A program made the translations under genes and the position numbers. A stretch of 9,441 nt of DNA from Candidatus Auribacterota bacterium. Its GTDB lineage: Bacteria > Auribacterota > JAFGBW01. The stretch covers positions 1 through 9,441 of the forward strand of contig JAFGBW010000295.1 of assembly GCA_016932965.1 (NCBI GenBank), given 5' to 3'. The notes under the pieces are model-generated. The model did not search any database. It had not been told where the DNA came from and saw only the letters and a program-made list of their open reading frames with translations. Positions 1-6,769 of the stretch are shown in pieces (the stretch's first letter is position 1; every line of letters starts with the position of its first letter).

Positions 1-1
1 C

Positions 2-379
2 GATTTGGCCAATGATATGCTGATATTCATGAGAGAACATAAAGGCATCGGACTTGCCGCTCCGCAAGTCGGCATTTTAAAGGAAATCATCGTGGCAGAC
101 ATCGGTCAGGGTCAGATATGCCTGATCAATCCTAAAATCATTCATCATTCAGGATCACAAATATTGACTGAAAGGTGTCTGAGCCTCCCTGAATACTTTC
201 TGGAAATCAGACGCCATACCCATATATCGGTTACCGGATTCAGTCCTGAAGGGAAAAAATTAAAAATGGAAATTCAGGGTTTGCTGGCCAGGGTCATTCA
301 ACATGAGATTGACCATCTGCATGGCACATTGATATGCGATTATGCTCCTCTCAGGAAAGGAGGCGAGATACATCGTTGA
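2..379 (+). CDS. def: Peptide deformylase, C-terminal part (5' end cut by window edge)
   Basis: Removes the N-terminal formyl group from nascent proteins in the cytoplasm, as a metal-dependent hydrolase. All three family motifs are visible, numbering from the TTG codon at position 5: motif I GIGLAAPQVG (about residues 14-23), motif II ERCLSLPE (about 56-63) with metal ligand Cys58, and motif III QHEIDHLHG (99-107) with ligands His100 and His104 and catalytic Glu101. The frame is open to the left edge and the family normally has roughly 25-30 more N-terminal residues, so the true start lies outside the window. The TTG at 5 is probably an internal Leu codon. Motif II is usually EGCLS; here Gly is replaced by Arg. 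The C-terminal tail after motif III is short, so the whole protein would be about 150 residues. A 97-nt gap separates it from the next gene on the same strand. Family assignment is secure; activity with the variant motif is not proven. Confidence 0.95.
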   Translation, partial: DLANDMLIFMREHKGIGLAAPQVGILKEIIVADIGQGQICLINPKIIHHSGSQILTERCLSLPEYFLEIRRHTHISVTGFSPEGKKLKMEIQGLLARVIQHEIDHLHGTLICDYAPLRKGGEIHR

Positions 380-476
380 TTCAGGTGGCGGTCAGACGAA
401 AGCCGCAACCGTAAAAAATAAAAACCGTTGAAATCGTATCAGCAGGGATCATTAATACATTTAAAGGATAAAAGCC

Positions 477-1022
477 ATGATACCTAAAAAAGTTTTTTTT
501 ACCAATGGTTGCGGAATCCATAAGGATAAACTGTCTTCATTCGAACGCGCACTAAGGGATGCGGGAATAGAAAAATGCAATCTGGTGTATGTTTCCAGCA
601 TATTGCCCCCATTGTGCAGGATCATATCAAAGAAAGAGGGAATCCGCCGTCTCAAACCGGGACAAATCACTTTTTGCGTCATGGCAAAAACGGAGTCCAA
701 TGAGCCAAACAGACTCATTTCTTCTGCCATTGGAGTCGCCACCCCCAAAGACGAAAAAAATTACGGATATCTCTCCGAGCATCATGCCTATGGCGAGACT
801 GGAAAATTCACAGGAGAATATGCAGAGGACCTGGCTGCAACCATGCTTGCCACAACCTTGGGCATTCCATTTGATTCCAACCTTGCCTGGCACGAACGCG
901 AACAGGTTTACAAGGCAAGCGGGCATATTTTCAAGACAAAAAACATTACGCACTCAGCACGGGTCCATAAACAGGGTTTATGGACAACGGTTTTAGCCGC
1001 AGCCGTATTTATCCTGGATTAA
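477..1022 (+). CDS. Pyruvoyl-dependent arginine decarboxylase (proenzyme)
   Basis: Converts arginine to agmatine and CO2 using a covalent pyruvoyl group in place of pyridoxal phosphate. Agmatine usually feeds putrescine and spermidine synthesis, or acts in arginine-dependent acid resistance. The 181-residue protein is close to the 165-residue archaeal enzyme. The self-cleavage site is plain: [11 protein letters not shown] at residues 35-45 matches NLIRISSIMPP of the Methanocaldococcus jannaschii enzyme. Cleavage between Ser40 and Ser41 would give a short beta chain and an alpha chain starting with the pyruvoyl group made from Ser41. Asn35 matches the archaeal Asn47, and Glu101 in [10 protein letters not shown] aligns with the catalytic Glu109. 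The block AIGVATPKD (84-92) is also conserved. The ATG at 477 follows AAAGGA (463-468) with 8 nt spacing. bioB starts 12 nt downstream. Histidine or aspartate decarboxylase activity is less likely from these motifs. Bacterial members are related to chlamydial AaxB, but the physiological role here is unknown. Confidence 0.92.
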   Translation: MIPKKVFFTNGCGIHKDKLSSFERALRDAGIEKCNLVYVSSILPPLCRIISKKEGIRRLKPGQITFCVMAKTESNEPNRLISSAIGVATPKDEKNYGYLSEHHAYGETGKFTGEYAEDLAATMLATTLGIPFDSNLAWHEREQVYKASGHIFKTKNITHSARVHKQGLWTTVLAAAVFILD

Positions 1023-1034
1023 AACGATTCGGCC

Positions 1035-2015
1035 ATGGATATTCAGCCTCTTATACAAAACTGTTATGATATATTGAAAGGCAGAGAACTCTCCTTCAGA
1101 GATGCCCTGAAACTGATCCAGACTCCTCCCCCCTTTACCATGGATTTATATTCTCTCGCCAACAAGGTGAGAGAAAAATTTTCACGTGGATTTCATGTCT
1201 GCTCCATCCTGAACGCGAAAAGCGGAAAATGCGGAGAAGACTGTTTTTTTTGTGCACAGTCATCCTTCAATAAAGGGGCCATCCGCTCCTATCCTCTGAT
1301 GAGTGCGCAAAAACTTGTTGAGGAGGCGGCAAAAGTCAAATCTTATCCGGCAGCGGCTTTTTCCATTGTCACGAGCGGATATGGCTATCAAAAAAGGACT
1401 CGAGAGTTTCAGTCCCTGTTAAATTCGATTGAAAAAATCAAAAATCAAGTCAAAATCAACGTTCATGTGTCTATCGGGGTGCTGAGCGAAGAAAATATCC
1501 GACTTTTAAAGGAAGCGGGGGTGGACAGGATCCATCATAATATTGAAACAGCCCCTTCCTTTTTTTCAAAAATCTGCAAGACTCATGACATCCAGGACAG
1601 GTTCAAAACCATTCGGAACATAAAAAAACAGAAAGTGCCGGTCTGTTGCGGAGGCATTCTGGGCCTTGGCGAAAACAGGAAACAGCGGATCGAATTCTTT
1701 TACACCCTCAAGGACCTGGATGTGGATTCGATTCCCATCAATATTTTTCAAAAACTCGAAGGAACACGAATCAGAACATCCGGGATAACCGTCACAGAAA
1801 TCTTGAATGCCGTTGCTGTTTGCCGTTTGATCAATCCAGGGAAAACGATCATCATGGCTGCGGGGAGGGAAACGATTTTAAAAGATTACCAGGGGCTTAT
1901 TTTCCATGCTGGAGCAAACGGAATGATGACCGGCGGATATCTTACTTTAAAGGGCAGACCCGTGGAAGAGGACCGTAATCTGCTGGATTCTTTTCCTCGG
2001 TGTCCTCCGTTGTGA
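1035..2015 (+). CDS. bioB: Biotin synthase BioB, with non-canonical auxiliary-cluster ligands
   Basis: Radical SAM enzyme that inserts sulfur into dethiobiotin, the last step of biotin synthesis, in the cytoplasm. The 326 residues match the family length. The radical SAM cluster motif CGEDCFFC gives Cys66, Cys70 and Cys73. Other BioB blocks are HHNIETA (167-173, for E. coli NHNLDTS), CCGGILGLGE (204-213), SIPIN (232-236), AAGRE (275-279), HAGANGMMTGG (291-301) and the C-terminal EEDRNLLDSF. The E. coli [2Fe-2S] ligands Cys97, Cys128, Cys188 and Arg260 align by eye with Ser110, His144, Cys204 and Ile273, so only one is kept. Extra cysteines (Cys56, Cys181, Cys205, Cys263) could hold a different auxiliary cluster. 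The start ATG lies 12 nt after the arginine decarboxylase stop, and no strong Shine-Dalgarno is seen. This suggests operon expression with translation coupled to the upstream gene. No other biotin gene is in the window. Another radical SAM function of the BioB family is the main alternative. Confidence 0.9.
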   Translation: MDIQPLIQNCYDILKGRELSFRDALKLIQTPPPFTMDLYSLANKVREKFSRGFHVCSILNAKSGKCGEDCFFCAQSSFNKGAIRSYPLMSAQKLVEEAAKVKSYPAAAFSIVTSGYGYQKRTREFQSLLNSIEKIKNQVKINVHVSIGVLSEENIRLLKEAGVDRIHHNIETAPSFFSKICKTHDIQDRFKTIRNIKKQKVPVCCGGILGLGENRKQRIEFFYTLKDLDVDSIPINIFQKLEGTRIRTSGITVTEILNAVAVCRLINPGKTIIMAAGRETILKDYQGLIFHAGANGMMTGGYLTLKGRPVEEDRNLLDSFPRCPPL

Positions 2016-2080
2016 AATAATCCCTTTAAAAAAAATTTCCCGAATGAGGCTTGTTTGATGATTCCAAAACCTGTTGCGGG

Positions 2081-3769
2081 TTAATCAGATAAACCTTCCA
2101 GTTTCAGCTTATCGAGTTCTCCGGACCCCTCTGCTGAATCCAGGGTGGTGATTCCCTTTCTTTTCTTCTGGGAATCCAGATAGACTTCCTTCATGCTCAA
2201 ACTGATCTTTTTTTCATCCGAATCAATTTCCAGCACTTTAACGTCCACTTCATCTCCCATCTTGATCAGATTCGAAATATCATTCACATGGTCCATTCCG
2301 ATCTGGGATATATGGACCAGTCCTTCAAAATTATCCTTCAGTCTGATGAAAGCGCCGAACTTGGTGATTTTAGTCACGGTTCCTTTGACTACATTTCCGA
2401 CAGGAAAGTCCTCTCGTAATTTCTCCCATGGATCTTCCTCGAGTTGTTTGATACCCAGGGATATTTTCCGGTTTTCCTGATCCACGGATAAGACGACTGC
2501 TTCCAGAACATCTCCTTTTTTATATACCTCATTTGGATTGGTGATCTTTTGTGTCCAGGACAGATCGGAAACATGAATCAATCCGTCAATCCCTTCCTCC
2601 AGCCTTAAAAAAATGCCATAATTCGTCAGGTTCCGGACGGTTCCGGATACTTTTTGACCGGCCTTGTAGCGCTCCGTAATCGTGTCCCACGGATTTTCAT
2701 TCAACTGCTTCAATCCCAATGAGATCTTTCGTCCTTCTTTTTCCAGATTCAACACAACGGCAGTGATGGTATCACCAATGGAAAGCATTTCACTGGGATG
2801 ATGAATCCTCTTTATCCATGACAGTTCTGAAATATGCATCAATCCTTCGACGCCGTCTTCAAGCTCAACAAATGCCCCATAAGGCAAGATATTGACGACC
2901 CGTCCCGTGACTTTGGAACCGATCGGATATCGATCCGTGATGGTGTCCCACGGATTTTCGGTTTTTTGTTTCAAACCGAGAGAAACCCTCTCCTTTTCCC
3001 TGTCTATCTCAAGTATCTTGACGCTGATCCGGTCGCCGATAGCGAGCATTTCGCTGGGGTGCTTGATTCTCTTCCAGGACATATCCGTGATATGAAGCAA
3101 TCCGTCTATTCCATCCAAATCTATGAAAGCGCCGAAATCAGTGATATTCTTGACGAGTCCTTCCACGATATCCCCCACCTTGAATTTCTCAAAGAATTTG
3201 CTTTTATCGCGCTTCTTTTCCTCTTCAAGAAGAATCCGCCTGGAAAGAACAATATTTTTTCTTTCGTAATTGATCTTGATCACTTTGAAATCGTAAGTCT
3301 GACCCACATAGTCATCCAGATTTTTGGGGTTTTTCAACTCAATCTGTGAAGCCGGAAGAAAGGCATCCATTCCCACATCCACCATCAGTCCGCCTTTCAC
3401 TCTCTTATAAATTCTGCCTGATACGATCTTGCCTTCCTCGCAGGCCGCGACGGTTTTTTCCCAATTCTGGATCTTATCCGCCTTGATCTTGGACAGAACG
3501 ATCCTTCCTTCCTCATTTTCCAGTGTTTCTATGAAAACGTCGACCTTATCTCCGACTTGGTATTGACTGATATCCCGGAAATCTTCTATGGGAATGATGC
3601 CGTCTGATTTATATCCGATGTCCACCCATACGTTGTCCGGATTGATCTTTCTGATCGTTCCGCCTGTGACAGTCTCCGGTTTGATTTTTTGAAGTTCCGC
3701 GTTCAACAGAGAGGCAAAATCCTCTTCTGCACCGCTGATTGGTTGAATTTGTTCTTTTTGTTCTATCAT
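2081..3769 (-). CDS. rpsA: 30S ribosomal protein S1, six S1 domains
   Basis: RNA-binding ribosomal protein that helps the 30S subunit capture and unfold mRNA at initiation. The 562 residues are almost the length of E. coli S1 (557). Six S1 (OB-fold) repeats are visible, starting near residues 33, 112, 197, 283, 370 and 457. Repeats 3-6 show the typical pattern VGxxVxGxVxxxxxFGAFxxLxxGxxGLxHISxxSW and each ends in an ISLGLKQ- or ISLSMKE-like strand. Repeats 1 and 2 are more diverged, as expected for the ribosome-anchoring domains. The C-terminal tail (about 535-562) is charged and low in hydrophobic residues. The ATG at 3769 has an AAAAGGAGG Shine-Dalgarno 11 nt upstream. The gene converges on bioB with a 65-nt gap that shows no convincing terminator hairpin. 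It lies downstream of a molybdenum-carrier-like gene on the same strand, but a candidate promoter in between suggests independent expression. Identification is secure. Confidence 0.97.
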   Translation of the reverse strand: MIEQKEQIQPISGAEEDFASLLNAELQKIKPETVTGGTIRKINPDNVWVDIGYKSDGIIPIEDFRDISQYQVGDKVDVFIETLENEEGRIVLSKIKADKIQNWEKTVAACEEGKIVSGRIYKRVKGGLMVDVGMDAFLPASQIELKNPKNLDDYVGQTYDFKVIKINYERKNIVLSRRILLEEEKKRDKSKFFEKFKVGDIVEGLVKNITDFGAFIDLDGIDGLLHITDMSWKRIKHPSEMLAIGDRISVKILEIDREKERVSLGLKQKTENPWDTITDRYPIGSKVTGRVVNILPYGAFVELEDGVEGLMHISELSWIKRIHHPSEMLSIGDTITAVVLNLEKEGRKISLGLKQLNENPWDTITERYKAGQKVSGTVRNLTNYGIFLRLEEGIDGLIHVSDLSWTQKITNPNEVYKKGDVLEAVVLSVDQENRKISLGIKQLEEDPWEKLREDFPVGNVVKGTVTKITKFGAFIRLKDNFEGLVHISQIGMDHVNDISNLIKMGDEVDVKVLEIDSDEKKISLSMKEVYLDSQKKRKGITTLDSAEGSGELDKLKLEGLSD

Positions 3770-3780
3770 GTTGACTACTA

Positions 3781-3789
3781 CCTCCTTTT
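3781..3789 (-). promoter_or_regulatory. Strong Shine-Dalgarno of rpsA
   Basis: Read on the minus strand this is AAAAGGAGG, ending 11 nt before the rpsA ATG at 3769. It is an almost full match to the anti-Shine-Dalgarno sequence and fixes the start codon. From general knowledge, E. coli rpsA is known for a weak ribosome binding site and autogenous control through a structured leader, so expression control may differ here. That contrast is inference. Confidence 0.85.
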
Positions 3790-3803
3790 AAGAAAATTAG
3801 GGA

Positions 3804-3833
3804 ACATTACAGAAATAACGGACAAGCTGTCAA
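3804..3833 (-). promoter_or_regulatory. Candidate sigma-70 promoter for rpsA
   Basis: On the minus strand there is a perfect -35 hexamer TTGACA (3833-3828), an 18-nt spacer, and a weak -10 TAATGT (3809-3804, 3 of 6 consensus bases). The site lies in the 113-nt gap between the molybdenum-carrier-like gene and rpsA, about 35 nt before the rpsA ATG. A start just after the -10 would give a short leader holding the Shine-Dalgarno. The position and the exact -35 make it plausible; the poor -10 keeps confidence moderate. Confidence 0.45.
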
Positions 3834-3882
3834 TCAAATTTACAACAGGAATTCCAATAAGCCGGAAGCGATCCGGATAAGA

Positions 3883-4353
3883 TCACCGGGATGCATCCGG
3901 GTTTTTTGATAACAACTGCAGGACATATTGTTCTGTCAGTTTAAAAATACCCGGACATTTGCTTTCCCTGGGACCCGCCACATTCAGGACTGAAATGCAG
4001 TTATTCCGGATCCAGCTGTATATTTTTCTGTTAAGGCATTGATCCACCTTTGCGATCATGACCGGTTTGCCGTGTTTCTCTGCCAGGCATTTTGTAAGAA
4101 GTGTTCCCCCCTCCAGATCAAAATCAGTGCATAAAATGAGCGTTCCATCGGATTCCAGGACATTTTTTTCAGTACGCTCGGCATAATCACTGGAAGAAAG
4201 CTCGGTCAGTTCATACTTTACTGGTATGATGCCGTCTTCGCATATTCTGCCTTCAGGACAGAATCCCCCTCTTTCAACATGCATCTTGAGTGCTGCCTCA
4301 AGCGCCCCCTGATCGACTCCTGTCTGCCCTCCGCTGATTATTTTCTTAATCAT
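3883..4353 (-). CDS. Putative molybdenum-carrier family protein (Rossmann-type)
   Basis: A 156-residue cytoplasmic protein with no signal peptide or membrane segment. Its pattern fits the putative molybdenum carrier family, related to the LOG/DprA/YpsA Rossmann-like superfamily. The N-terminal IISGGQTGVDQGAL (5-18) is the hallmark glycine-rich loop after the first strand. It is followed by GGFCPEGR (29-36), a TELSSSDYAERTEKNVLESD segment (about 50-69), TLIL (71-74), EGGTLLT (81-87) and LNVAGPRESKCPGI (123-136). In this family the name comes from similarity to an algal molybdenum cofactor carrier protein. Cofactor binding has not been shown for most bacterial members, so nucleotide or ADP-ribose-like ligands are also possible. 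The ATG at 4353 has no clear Shine-Dalgarno (the leader is A/T-rich). It precedes rpsA by 113 nt on the same strand. No molybdopterin synthesis gene is nearby to support the name. Confidence 0.75.
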   Translation of the reverse strand: MIKKIISGGQTGVDQGALEAALKMHVERGGFCPEGRICEDGIIPVKYELTELSSSDYAERTEKNVLESDGTLILCTDFDLEGGTLLTKCLAEKHGKPVMIAKVDQCLNRKIYSWIRNNCISVLNVAGPRESKCPGIFKLTEQYVLQLLSKNPDASR

Positions 4354-4418
4354 TTGTCATTCTAAAAAACATAGAGATATTGGAAACCGCTAAAATCACG
4401 AAAAAAAATAGGAAATCG

Positions 4419-4552
4419 AGACAGGATTAACCGAGCCTGTCCTGAATTTACAGAAGGAATGGACAGGATACGTTTGGCTTCGCCTAAACAAGGGAAAATT
4501 CAGACAGAATTGATACATAAAATTCGCCGGAGCCGATTGATCATCCTGTCCA
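4419..4552. repeat. Degenerate cluster of ACAGGAT / ATCCTGT units in both orientations
   Basis: The units are GAGACAGGAT (from 4419), CCTGTCC (4436-4442), TGGACAGGAT (4460-4469), CAGACAGAAT (4501-4510) and ATCCTGTCCA (4543-4552). The third and the last form an exact 10-bp inverted repeat with about 73 nt between them. Units 1 and 2 form a smaller ACAGG/CCTGT pair. It looks like worn interspersed-repeat text rather than an operator with fixed spacing. From memory, ACAGGATTAA-like intergenic strings are frequent in some deltaproteobacterial genomes, but I cannot verify copy number here. Confidence 0.5.
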
Positions 4553-4597
4553 AAAAACCTTCCCTTTCTCCATCAACCAGCAAAGGGCGATGGAAGC

Positions 4598-4637
4598 TGC
4601 GGGGAAGACCTTTTTTATAACAAAGGTCTTCCCCGCA
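4598..4637. repeat. Perfect 16-bp hairpin, 8-nt loop
   Basis: TGCGGGGAAGACCTTT (4598-4613) is the exact reverse complement of AAAGGTCTTCCCCGCA (4622-4637), with loop TTTATAAC between. The stem is GC-rich at its base and A/T at the top. It is not followed by a T-run on either strand, so it is not a textbook intrinsic terminator. It could still stop or stabilise the che operon transcript, which reaches it on the minus strand roughly 180 nt after cheW. It resembles the neighbouring hairpin at 4662-4702 in arm composition. Confidence 0.9.
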
Positions 4638-4661
4638 CCCCTATCCAAAAATTTATAAATG

Positions 4662-4702
4662 ATGCGCGGAGAGCTTTTTCAGGGAAAAACCTCTCCGCGC
4701 AT
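4662..4702. repeat. Long hairpin: 12-bp stem, one mismatch, 5 more bp, 5-nt loop
   Basis: ATGCGCGGAGAG (4662-4673) pairs exactly with CTCTCCGCGCAT (4691-4702). Past a C/C mismatch (4674 and 4690), TTTTT (4675-4679) pairs with AAAAA (4685-4689), leaving loop CAGGG (4680-4684). On the minus strand it is the first strong structure after cheW, and the following sequence is A/T-rich with a broken T-run. It could therefore act as a terminator or as an RNA 3'-end stabiliser. The 5' arm (GCGCGGAGAG then CTTTTT) resembles that of the hairpin at 4598-4637 (GCGGGGAAGAC then CTTTTT). Confidence 0.9.
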
Positions 4703-4814
4703 AAAATTATTATGAAAGAGTGTGGATAAAATTATTTTATATTTTAGATAATCTTCATGGTTAAAAAATCTCTTCCTCTTATTCTCAATTCTTAATACCC
4801 CTTATCCAGTGAAT

Positions 4815-5228
4815 TCACACCAGCCTCTCCAATTCTAAAAGTGTGATCATTCCGGATTGCAATTTAACCACACCGCGAATGGCTTCCCTTTTAATCCCCG
4901 TTCCTTCATACTCCAGTATCTGCTCCTCCTCCACACGGATGACGCCGTTCACCCTGTCCACAATGAATCCTATCAATTCTCCGCTCATTTCAAGAATAAT
5001 AATACGGCATTTATTGTTTAAAGATACATCCGTTCCTGCAATACTCAGACGTTTTCTCAAATTGATAATGGGAACAATGATGCCGCGCAGATTCGTGATT
5101 CCTTCGAAATAGAAAGGGGCATTGGGAACCGGGGTGATGGGCATCCGCCGGTTGATCTCTTTCATCCGGGACATGTCAAAACCGAACTTCTGCTGTTCTA
5201 CTTCAAAAAGAATCAGCTGCATAATCAC
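4815..5228 (-). CDS. cheW: Chemotaxis coupling protein CheW
   Basis: Scaffold protein that links the kinase CheA to receptor tips in chemotaxis arrays at the inner membrane. At 137 residues it is a single CheW domain with nothing attached. Family landmarks are [20 protein letters not shown] at the N-terminus, [20 protein letters not shown] (about 33-52) with the conserved NLRG turn, PIINLRKRL (53-61), [14 protein letters not shown] (86-99) and the C-terminal [20 protein letters not shown]. The proposed start is GTG at 5228, which overlaps the upstream receptor stop codon as GTGA. An ATG two codons in (5222) is an equally possible start. The overlap implies translational coupling with the receptor gene. 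It is the last gene of the cheA-mcp-mcp-cheW run; a gap with two hairpins follows. Confidence 0.95.
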   Translation of the reverse strand: MIMQLILFEVEQQKFGFDMSRMKEINRRMPITPVPNAPFYFEGITNLRGIIVPIINLRKRLSIAGTDVSLNNKCRIIILEMSGELIGFIVDRVNGVIRVEEEQILEYEGTGIKREAIRGVVKLQSGMITLLELERLV

Positions 5229-6769
5229 CTGTACCAGCTCAACAGGCGATTCATGTCGTTTTCCAGTGTTTCCAGGCTGTCGGATACGGCCTGGATGGAG
5301 GATGAACTGTTTGAAATCAATTCCGTGGCGGAACGTCCGTCCTCCAGGGACTGGTTCACCCGTTCAAGTGCCAAATCCTGGGCCTCTAGCATTTCGACAA
5401 CACGATTAGTCACTTTTTGCATATCCAGAACCACTTCCGTGATCAGCTGGGAATTTTCATATTGCTGTTTCGTGGCTATTGCCACTGCGCTGGTCAAATC
5501 CTTCATGGTGGAAACCGACTGAATGATCTGTCTGCTGGCACTCCCCTGTTCGGAAGTTCTTTGATTGATCTGGGAAACCAGACGGTTCACATGGCCGATG
5601 GCTTCAACAATCCCCTGAAGGGATTTTCCGGCATTATCAGCCATGACCACGCCTGATTTAACCAGTTTATTCCCTCTGTCAACAGATTGAATCACACGTT
5701 TGATATCCAACTGGATGCTGGTGATCATCTTCGTGATTTCCTTGGTGGCGCTGGAGGTCTTCTGAGCGAGTTTCTTGATTTCGGAAGCAACGATGGCAAA
5801 GCCCTTGCCGTGTTCTCCTGCACGCGACGCCTCGATCGCCGCGTTCAAAGCAAGAAGATTCGTCTGGTCCGCGATGTCGTCAATGGTGGCAGTGATTTTA
5901 CCGATCTCATTCGACCGTTTACCCAATTCTCCCATCGTATGGGAAAATTCCGCCATGCTTCCTGAAATCTGGGTGATGGCTCCAATGACATCATTAACTA
6001 CCTTGCCCCCTTCCACGGCCGAATTCGCGGCTTTCCTCGCGTGAACGCTGGAATTATCGACATTCTGTCCCACTTCTCCTATGGAAATCGCCATCTGCTC
6101 GATTGAAACAGAAGCGGCTTCCACGAAATTCCCCATATTCTGGGCGTCTCCATCCACCTTGGCAATGCTTTTCTCCATCACCTGGACAGAATAAACCGTA
6201 TTTCCCACTGAAACCATAAGAGACTGGATCTCATAGGATATTTTATCCATCACGGATTTGACGTGTTTCATGAATTCAGAAACACGATTCATGAAATCGG
6301 ACTCTCTTCCTGTTCCCTTTTCAAGCTGAAAAAGGATCTCCTTTAAAAATATCCTTTTTTTCTCGATCCGGGAGCGCGTTTCTTCAATTTCCTTCAGATG
6401 AACCGACTGTTTTGACAGGATGATGTCCAGAATCTTTTCCAGATTCTTCACTTCGGTTCCGCTTCTGCTCTCTGTAGCAAATGTGATCCCGCTGTCCCCT
6501 TCACTGATACGGATGAGTTTAGGCCCCAGCTCATCGAGGCCGTGAACCATCTTGTGAAAAGAATAATACAGGATCACCATCACGAAAACTTGGCCGGCAA
6601 AAAAGAAAATCGTGATTTCCTTGAGGTTGAATTTTCCGAAAAATGAAAAATAGATCAAAAAGAGAAGATCGAAACCGATTAAACTGGCAAGAACCAGCGT
6701 TGAAAGCTTTTCTTTCAACGCGATCTTATCCCATTGAGTGGGTGACGGAAAATGAATCTTATCTATCAT
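5225..6769 (-). CDS. Methyl-accepting chemotaxis protein lacking a periplasmic domain (second receptor)
   Basis: A 514-residue inner-membrane chemoreceptor that should control CheA through CheW. Two hydrophobic helices lie at about 22-44 and 52-72, joined by only a few residues (KFNLKE), so there is almost no extracellular sensor. A HAMP-like segment follows (about 73-121), then a long helical region rich in heptads. The signalling hairpin tip is at about 285-330: [20 protein letters not shown] (289-308), then [17 protein letters not shown]. Compared with the consensus [18 protein letters not shown], the tip has several conservative changes: Ser for Ala, His for Gln, Lys for Arg, Ser for Asp. 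No CheR-docking pentapeptide is seen at the C-terminus (ends LLSWYR). The ATG at 6769 overlaps the upstream receptor stop as ATGA, with no strong Shine-Dalgarno, suggesting coupled translation. The stimulus is unknown; membrane state or a cytoplasmic signal is likeliest. Confidence 0.93.
   Translation of the reverse strand: MIDKIHFPSPTQWDKIALKEKLSTLVLASLIGFDLLFLIYFSFFGKFNLKEITIFFFAGQVFVMVILYYSFHKMVHGLDELGPKLIRISEGDSGITFATESRSGTEVKNLEKILDIILSKQSVHLKEIEETRSRIEKKRIFLKEILFQLEKGTGRESDFMNRVSEFMKHVKSVMDKISYEIQSLMVSVGNTVYSVQVMEKSIAKVDGDAQNMGNFVEAASVSIEQMAISIGEVGQNVDNSSVHARKAANSAVEGGKVVNDVIGAITQISGSMAEFSHTMGELGKRSNEIGKITATIDDIADQTNLLALNAAIEASRAGEHGKGFAIVASEIKKLAQKTSSATKEITKMITSIQLDIKRVIQSVDRGNKLVKSGVVMADNAGKSLQGIVEAIGHVNRLVSQINQRTSEQGSASRQIIQSVSTMKDLTSAVAIATKQQYENSQLITEVVLDMQKVTNRVVEMLEAQDLALERVNQSLEDGRSATELISNSSSSIQAVSDSLETLENDMNRLLSWYR

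Larger units (their letters stand above)
4354..4814. other. 461-bp intergenic region rich in inverted repeats
   Basis: No credible gene is seen here on either strand. The region lies between the end of the chemotaxis operon and the start of the molybdenum-carrier-like gene, both on the minus strand. It should therefore hold the terminator of the former and the promoter of the latter. From left to right it holds an A/T-rich leader with an eight-A run, a stretch of CCTGTCC/GGACAGG-type units (about 4419-4552), two long hairpins (4598-4637 and 4662-4702), and an A/T-rich tract up to the cheW stop. No tRNA, riboswitch or small peptide gene was recognised. Confidence 0.8.

Noticed and set aside
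428-458. TTGAAA...TAATAC promoter-like pair upstream of the arginine decarboxylase gene
   Set aside because: The spacer is 19 nt and the -10 is poor, so it is indistinguishable from chance in this A/T-rich gap. The gene may instead be expressed from upstream of def.
2016-2080. Possible bidirectional terminator between bioB and rpsA
   Set aside because: There is an eight-A run and a CCCTTT/TTTCCC mirror pattern, but a mirror repeat does not form a hairpin. The only inverted pairs are 4 bp with long loops.
2193-3349. Plus-strand open frames opposite rpsA (for example 2193-2480 and 2834-3349)
   Set aside because: They lie entirely within the antisense of a well-supported six-domain S1 gene, have no recognisable domain, and show the composition expected of shadows.
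3862-3907. Small CCGG-type hairpins around the stop of the molybdenum-carrier-like gene, including CCGGG...TCCGG followed by TTTTTT on the plus strand
   Set aside because: Stems are only 4-5 bp. The T-run is on the plus strand, where no gene ends, and it lies inside the coding end of the minus-strand gene.
4354-4814. A non-coding RNA, riboswitch or tRNA in the long gap
   Set aside because: No cloverleaf, T-loop consensus or known riboswitch core was seen. The structure present is simple hairpins and short repeated words.
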